A stretch of DNA of 64,000 nt from Emergomyces orientalis (lineage: Eukaryota; Ascomycota; Eurotiomycetes; Onygenales; Ajellomycetaceae), in assembly GCA_002110485.1 (NCBI GenBank), contig MOWL01000089.1:744001-808000 (forward strand). Reading direction: 5' to 3'. This document shows positions 57,487 to 64,000 of the stretch, one piece after another. The notes beneath the pieces are model-generated. The model ran no database searches. It worked only from the letters and a program-made list of their open reading frames with translations, and was not told where the DNA came from. The number at the start of each line of letters is the position of its first letter. Positions within the stretch are counted from its first letter, which is position 1. Made by a program: the position numbers and the translations under genes.

Positions 57487-60477
57487 GGTGAGAGCCGCTG
57501 TGGGAAAGTAGAGCGACAATCTATCCCCTTTGGAAAGCAGCTGCTTGGGGACGGGTTTAAATGAACAATTTCAAGGCATAGAATTGTGGGGATGATGATC
57601 TTGAAGTAAACGCAGAGGTGGATGAACTTCAGTTAATGGTTGCATCAAGTTATGAACTAAGAAGTGGGAGACTGATACGTGCACAAAAGGGGGACTTTGT
57701 GTGAGTGAGTGAGTTACTCTAATGGGTAAGTTCAGTTATGATATAAGTTAGATAAATTGAGAGTCACAATGATAGAGGCAAAATATAGCCAACAACAACA
57801 AAACATTCTCACCAGAAAAGAAGAGGAATAGAGGAGTTACTGCGGCATAAGCCAGGTTCATATACTACCACAAACAATTTCAATACAGCCTATTTTTATA
57901 ATTGGTTTATTTCTCCATGCGGAACTCGTCATCCTTATTTAAGCCCGGCCAATACATCCCTGCGGCGCTTACTGGTGCATCAAAAGGCAAAAGGAAAAAG
58001 AAAGGAAAGGAAAAGAGAAGAGAAAGATTCAAAAGATCCCGACCACCTTCAGACGTAAGAGACCTGGCACAGAAGAATCCTGCAATTACTGCATTGACTC
58101 AAGTGACTGGAGTGGCCCAATCACACAGCAATTACACATACGCGCAGCCACTTTGAAACCAGCTGTGACGATTTGGAATCCTGCAGGGAAGACAGAAGCA
58201 AACATGGGGGAATCCGGGGATCTGCGACGTTGGTCCTTGGGTGAGCTTTTTATGTTTCATTTTACTCTTTTAATTTATTTCCAGGGAATTGCCAAATGTT
58301 AACCCGTTTCTGGTTACTTGCAGCATACTTGGGCCTGCAATTAAGTAAGTTGATCCTCTCCAGGGATAAAAAATGAACTAGAGCGAGCCGGGCCTGGAGT
58401 TGGGCGCCAGACTCTCGGGCCATTGGCTTGTACAAGTCAAGGCACTGAAGCTAATCACCACCTTATTTCCCTTCAGAATTTATCAGCGGGAATTATAATA
58501 ATAGGTTGAACTAAAGCCAAGAGCCGCCGAGATAAACGGAAACGCGTTCATGGCAGAATTAGAAAATGTCTCCGGGATTACTGTGTCAGGGGCCAAGACC
58601 TGGGAGATGCAGAACGATGAAGAATTAAATGATTCAACTCACTCGACCCGTTTCGTATTCCGCATGAAAAGAGATTTCTCGAAACCTGTGTGTGTAGGAC
58701 ACTGTGAAACCAGACACGCAACAACGGCCCTGGCTCAGGAGAATATGTGATACAATTGAGATTTGCTGTGGCTAGTTCTACATGGATGATTCCATCTGCC
58801 ACATTGTCATCAACCCACCATCGACATCCATGAAATCGTGGATCATCTTCCTTGACAATACTGCGCACTGTATTGAAACGAGCAAATCTCATGCTGCGGC
58901 TCGTTCTTGGCCATCTTCTCCCCTCACTGCCACAGCCACGTTGATGACGACCCGTCACGCACCAACAGGACGCGGTTGACGGAAATCATCAATTACGCTG
59001 CGTATTAGTACCTGCAAGGTCATCCAATGAGAAAATACTTGGTGTAATATGTCACTATTTATTTCTTGCAACATTTTCATAACCTAGCAGTGCTCCAGGG
59101 TTGTCGCAGATCTTTCCACGCTCGAAGAATGCACACTTCACTCAAGAACATGAAGTCTTGAATATGTCGAAATTAAGATTCACCATCTCCGAAACATATA
59201 ATTAATGTATACTAATCAGAAACAGAGAACGAAATAATGTGCATATTAATTGAAAAGCATTTGTGAGCGATTACGTGCCGTTCACCTCACCAATTTATGT
59301 TCTGTGGGTTTCACAGAAAATCAATCGTCGGCTGTCATGAGAGAGATGCTGACGATCAACTCGGAGCCAAAGTAGAAGCTCCACATCACCGAGAGAACGC
59401 GGGGTCCATGTCGATAAAGAGACAGGCCTCCGCACATGCATAACTACGCAGGGATCTATAACCAGTGAACAAGGAAGGGAATTTCTCCGTGGCCAGTGCG
59501 CGACGCATCTGGGATATCACGCTGTCCGGGGAAACGTGGGGAACGCCATGCCCTATCCATACATATTCATACATCCATGCTCTCAAAGATATCAAGCATG
59601 GGTTTGATGGAACCCCCAGCGAGCTCAAGCAGGGCATGCATGCTCAACTGCCGGCAGTGACATACATGCTTTGAGACCTTGTATAGACTCTAATACTACC
59701 CGCAGTTAATACATCACTGGGCTGGACAAACGTGATGTTCCGAGACGATGGTGATTGATCAAAGTAACCATCCCCCTAATAACCAGTCCCACTCATTATA
59801 TTTGCAAAAATGGCAGAAGGGCGGAACTTGGTGGATGCCATGACTCTCCCCATCCCACACCACCTTCGATCCCGTGTTCCCGCTGCGAATTGATTGTGCT
59901 CTACAGCATAACCGCGTTCATTTAGTCTCCGGCACAAACTTCTTGCATCAAACAGGCCTGATGGGACGAGCACCACGACGCTCCGCCCGGCAATGTCTGT
60001 CAGCAACCCAAACATATTTGATCAGTGGGGGAACAACGCGTGTGGAAGCAAGCTCCCGCCCTCTTTATAGGTATGTTGTGTCTCTGCATAGCCACTGCTG
60101 GCGTTTTGGTTTGTCTTAAATTTCGACTGTGCCGAGTCTTCCGAGCCACGCCACTTTCTATATAAACGACATTGTCCTGGCTGAATTATGAGCACGACGG
60201 AGTGGGCGCGGATATTCTGGCGACGGAGGAGACAAGCACTTCATCCCAACAGACGAGGTGAGGAGGGATTCCCATCCAGCCCATTTTACGAAATTTAAGT
60301 TGAACAAGGAGAAGCCTATTTCAGATTCATTGGCAATTGTCTCTTCGCTAATAAAAGGTCACAATATTTCTAAAATCAAAAATTGAATTGATCGGGGGCG
60401 GCGTGGCTAATATTTTGAACACAGGGCCCAGACCAATAGGTCAGGCCTTATTGTGACCAAGTGGCTTCCCGGAGCCA
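57487..60477. other. Intergenic, no supported gene
   Basis: Open frames at 57902-58156, 58578-58958 and 59465-59674 were inspected. None shows a known motif, a splice-supported model or consistent coding character. The left end contains the promoter of the DOMON gene. Confidence 0.45.
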
Positions 60478-61720
60478 TCAGCTCCAAGCATAATATTCAT
60501 TCTGGCAAATCACAACCTGGCTAGTCTTATCTTTATCCCCTCCTCTCCACCTCACCGAAGGGACATTGCTATTTACTCGCTCTTCATTCATCACTTCTAC
60601 TCCAAAGCGTTCCTGAACGAAGTGCATGGCACGGTGCAGCTCTGGCGTTGGACTCCATATTACCAGCTTATGCAACTTCCACTTCCGAACTTCGTCTAGG
60701 GCAGCCAAGAGAAGGCTGGCTATTGCCCCTGTTGCCCTTTTCTGACTCTCCTCGTCCTCACCCTCAGGGGCCTGGGTTTCCGTAACAACTCGCTGGATAG
60801 TCAACTCGCGATCTGGAAAATCATGGTGCCAGTATATCCATGCTTTAGCATCTTCGCAGATGGCGCCTTTAATCGGAGGGACGTCGCCGTTTGTTATGCT
60901 GCTGATGACTGCAGCTCGGTCTTGTAACCAGCCAATTGTGTTTGCAGTGGGGAGGACAGCCATGAGGATATCAGTTGCCGCGGGTTTATACTTCACAAAG
61001 TCAGCTTTGATGCTTTCGATATCAAGGTCACAGAGTGGTGGGATGTCGCCCGGCAGCAAAGGCTGCGTGCGTGGGAGTTCCGATCGATTCGGAGGTGTCA
61101 GGGGATGACTGGCGGATAGAACGGATTGGAATGCGGGGAGCATTCTCCAGCCTTTATTGATATAATACTATTTGGCTACGACGTCAGCAAAACGGAACTA
61201 CAATACCCCCCCGTTCTTTTCCATTAATCGAACATACCTTCCCAATGCTTGAATACAAGATACTCGCATCAGCCCCTCCAGGCCCATCCATCCACTGCGC
61301 TACAGTCCTCAACAGAAACTCAGCAAGCCCTAATCGACGATATCGTTTATCAGTGGCGACCGCCCCGATGCAATAGCCCTGTGCTTCTCGGGTGCCTCCA
61401 ACAGCAGTTCGGATGAGCAAATCCCTATGCAACGTTTTGCACGTCGCAACAACACGTCCTGTATCGTCTCCAGCTTGAACTCCAAGACACCACCATCGCA
61501 CTCCGGCACCGCCGCAGCGCGTGAGCGGGCGTTGTGCCAGGAACTTCTCCCTCTTTATATAGTCCGCTTCTGGGAGCGGCCAGCCGAAACTTGCTCCTAC
61601 TATCCTGAAGCATTTGACTTGTTGCTCGGGTGTTGCTGCTGCTCTGAATGACAGGACTTCACGGCCTTCCGGGCCATCGATGGTGATGGATTGCTGTTCA
61701 ATCATTTTTGACCTGTCCAT
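60478..61720 (-). CDS. GNAT-family acetyltransferase, LYC1-like
   Basis: Two minus-strand exons (61720..61238, 61167..60478) join in phase 0 to 390 residues. The GNAT fold is visible in exon 1: CIGAVATDKRYRRLGLAEFL is the acetyl-CoA-binding motif A (the R-x-x-G-x-A/G pattern), followed by SILYSSIGK, and across the splice YYINKGWRMLPAFQS. The second half (PLCDLDIESIKADFVKYKPA and AWIYWHHDFPDRELTIQRV) resembles the C-terminal part of LYC1, the lysine N6-acetyltransferase of yeasts that starts lysine degradation. Orthology is plausible, but substrate specificity cannot be read from sequence. The 70-bp intron has GTATGT and TAG ends. Confidence 0.82.
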
Positions 61721-62917
61721 TCTTTGATTATTCCGGATGCAAGCCCCAGGAAAAGAAAAATGAGTCGTCTTTCCTGCAAGCTACTTTCCAGCAACAACTG
61801 AGATATATAGGTATTTTAAATAAGGGGCAGGTATTTATTCGCTGCTGTAGATCGAGCTATCGATGTTCAAAATTTTAACAATCACTGAATAAAGACTGTA
61901 TGCGTTTATCAACTGCGCCAGTTATCATTGATAGAAGCGCGCAAAATATGGACACACCCTAAACATTCACTCTGCTGTGTCGAGATCGCGTCAATTGGAG
62001 CCCCCTTTCCGCAACCATGAGTCATCCCGCTTACCCCGCGGTCTTCATGGATGTGCACTACGCAGCAGCAACTCTGAGATGCGATTGGCCATTGGCCGGC
62101 GGTAGCGTCAGTGTTGGATTGTGCTCTTAGCGTCCAGGAGAAATCTCAATATCTGTAGATGTTGCTATCTTCACAAGCCTCTTACATTGTGATCGTGAAA
62201 CTCCCCCGAGCATACGGCCATTCTTCTCAAATCATTGTACTTTCAATAATAAGGATGCACGAATATCACATATCTTCCTCTCACAAATAAGACTATTTGT
62301 CTTAAACGCGCTATGCCACATTCCATTTAGCTATTCGACTCCTAACTAATGTCAGAAGCTCCACACAAATCAAAGCTCCAACATCAAGGAATTCTTCCCA
62401 AAGATCTAATATGCTGCCGAGTGTGTCCTCTGCAATTCTGAGCAGATGTATAGTCTTACACCTGAACTACATTGATGAAATAATCCAAGGGCAGCGAGTT
62501 TGCGCAATTGGATGTATGTCATTCAACCCCATCCGGCACTTCACGATGCTTGCTGGTATTAACCTCGCAGTGAAAACAGAAACTCCCAAGAGCAATCGGC
62601 TAGTCAGCAATACATATAGAAACTGAATCTTGTTTTCAGCCGAATGGAGTTTCAGCCCAGCTTCGACTAGGTAAGGCGCAAGAACACGGAGATTTCAATT
62701 GAAAGGAGTGCATTTACTATAAACCTGGACCATGGACTACCTACTATGCTAGCCACAAAGCCTCCCTGTCGACTGTTGGAGATTGTATGTTACACTCATT
62801 CTTTCCCGTTATGACGCAATGTAAAAGATAAAATGAAGAACACCCACTTTCAGTCAATGATGGCCCTGTAATAGCTTATGTTTCCGGAACAGGCTATACC
62901 TAATCGAAACTATGACA
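61721..62917. other. Intergenic, no supported gene
   Basis: The segment is AT-rich and a frame near 62411-62626 has no recognised motif. It includes the promoter side of the LYC1-like gene. Confidence 0.45.
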
Positions 62918-63235
62918 GGCTGTCTGTCTTCTTTTGGGCGATGTCACGGCAGTTCAAGCAGACATTCAGAATCTCCAAGGGCTCTGTTAGTGTCGCCGGG
63001 TTGATCTTCCTCATGTGTCAGGCCGGATAGACCCAGGCCTAGAGGAAACAGAATGGTACGGCGCGTCCCCTTGCTGTATGGTCTGGAGAAAAATGTCGGA
63101 CGATGTTTCGATTAAAGTTATTGTCCCCCAGTCTTGGGACACAGGTAACTACCCTACATTTTCACTCCAGCACATCTACCCGCCTGCAGATGCTCGGCGT
63201 ATATCCTGGGGGCGCCAGCTGCGGTTTCTTGCATG
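62918..63235 (+). pseudogene. Gfo/Idh/MocA (Gal80-like) oxidoreductase remnant
   Basis: Two frames read like the middle of a Gal80/Gfo-Idh-MocA protein. ETMTGCLSSF is followed, one base shifted, by LGDVTAVQADIQNLQG. A further part reads GRIDPGLEETEWYGA. In another frame near 63190-63235, LGVYPGGASCGFLHEL could correspond to the QGVL-GGA segment of the family. Frames change at least twice and a stop interrupts the chain. No start or N-terminal Rossmann fold was found in the window. Similarity is from memory, so the family name is tentative. Confidence 0.4.
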
Positions 63236-64000
63236 AATTGATTCTACATAAGATGATAGATGATATGGTGAATACAGCTGGGACAGGGAGCATCACGGCA
63301 GTGGTTTAATGAAACACGTTCGTGTACAACACGGGTAGCGGTGAAGGAATATCAGGAGGCATATCTAGCTGAGTGTAGCACCATCTTCCGTTTGCTACAT
63401 AATGTCGAAAATGACATTAGTTCTGGGTCCACATAATGAAAACTACTAGTTGATTTTCCACCTGATGTCACCTCTTGGGGCATCCGGAAAGGTACGGTAT
63501 TTAGGAGGAGAAGAGAAATAGCAAGGGATAAGCTGAAGCCTGACATTGTTCCCATTTACCCAGCAGGTATTCTATCTCCCAGGCGTGCGATCTGCGCGTG
63601 ACTGATCGGTCATTTCTGCCAGGAAATATTTTTTGGTACCGATAATGCGACCTAGAGTCTTCGTATCCAGATGTACCAATTTCATCAGTTTCATGGTTGT
63701 CGTTTTTTGTTGTTTGTGGGGTAAACTTATCGCCCTTTCAGGGGTATGCTGGTCTAGCGGACAGCTCCTGTTTCTGCAACCAGGATTCTTTCAAGGTTGG
63801 GCGTTTTCGCTCTCTTCCATTGATATCTGAAGTAAAAAGGCGCTTGCAAACCAACAGTACAACCGTGACACTTGTATGTACCCCAAGACATTTTTATTTG
63901 GCCAACAGAATAATAAACGTCCATACCACCCTTAGGTGGCCGGATGATAAATTGGTCTTGTGTGGGGGTGGGACGTGCAGAATTCTGGGATACAATAACT
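63236..64000. other. Window end, no supported gene
   Basis: Short open frames only. No motif or splice-supported gene was found on either strand. Confidence 0.4.

Noticed and set aside
59465..59674. 69-codon frame beginning MNKEGNFSVASARRIW
   Set aside because: It is short, carries no motif or splice signal, and an antisense frame is open as well.
1..64000. CRISPR arrays, prokaryotic operons, phage attachment sites
   Set aside because: The intron-rich eukaryotic gene structures exclude a prokaryotic origin, and no spaced direct-repeat array was seen.

Overview
The window is nuclear DNA of a filamentous ascomycete. Genes are split by short GT-AG introns (mostly 50-120 bp), pyrimidine tracts precede several genes, a 5S rRNA gene is dispersed as a single copy, and protein families such as the fungal BTB and DUF7924-like families are present. 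The recognisable proteins look like those of Eurotiomycetes, and the family content suggests Onygenales. The species assignment is inference, made without any database search.

Layout. Region 1 (1-25.6 kb) is mostly conserved genes: the 3' part of a BBC1/MTI1-like actin-patch protein; an unrecognised decayed locus (3.6-6.0 kb); an MFS drug:H+ antiporter; EMC4 and a beta-adaptin in divergent orientation; kynureninase; an MBL-fold hydrolase; an ACS-family (Dal5/Tna1-type) transporter; a broken BTB gene; a hemerythrin-like HHE protein; and ISA2, whose single intron holds a complete 5S rRNA gene. Region 2 (25.6-41 kb) has no intact conserved gene. It carries disconnected coding remnants, mostly on the + strand, interrupted by stops and frameshifts, plus one small two-exon coiled-coil gene candidate. 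Region 3 (41-48.2 kb) holds an FAD-linked (D-arabinono-lactone oxidase-like) oxidoreductase, eIF3 subunit l, and a seven-exon RRM protein that needs a 10-nt microexon. Region 4 (48.2-54.2 kb) is accessory: short tandem repeats, a decayed DUF7924-like gene, and an intact PNP/UDP-phosphorylase-domain protein of the kind used as an N-terminal domain in fungal NLR receptors. Region 5 (54-64 kb) has a DOMON/cytochrome b561 membrane protein, a LYC1-like GNAT acetyltransferase, and a decayed Gfo/Idh/MocA (Gal80-like) oxidoreductase.

Most genes are independent housekeeping units. The one group that may work together is kynureninase, the MBL hydrolase and the Dal5/Tna1-type transporter (13.6-19.9 kb), which could relate to tryptophan/NAD metabolism. 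Exon structures below were built by hand from splice consensus and reading phase. No tRNA gene, CRISPR array or intact transposon was found. Several pseudogene stops could be explained by C-to-T change, as expected from repeat-induced point mutation (RIP), but no RIP index was computed.
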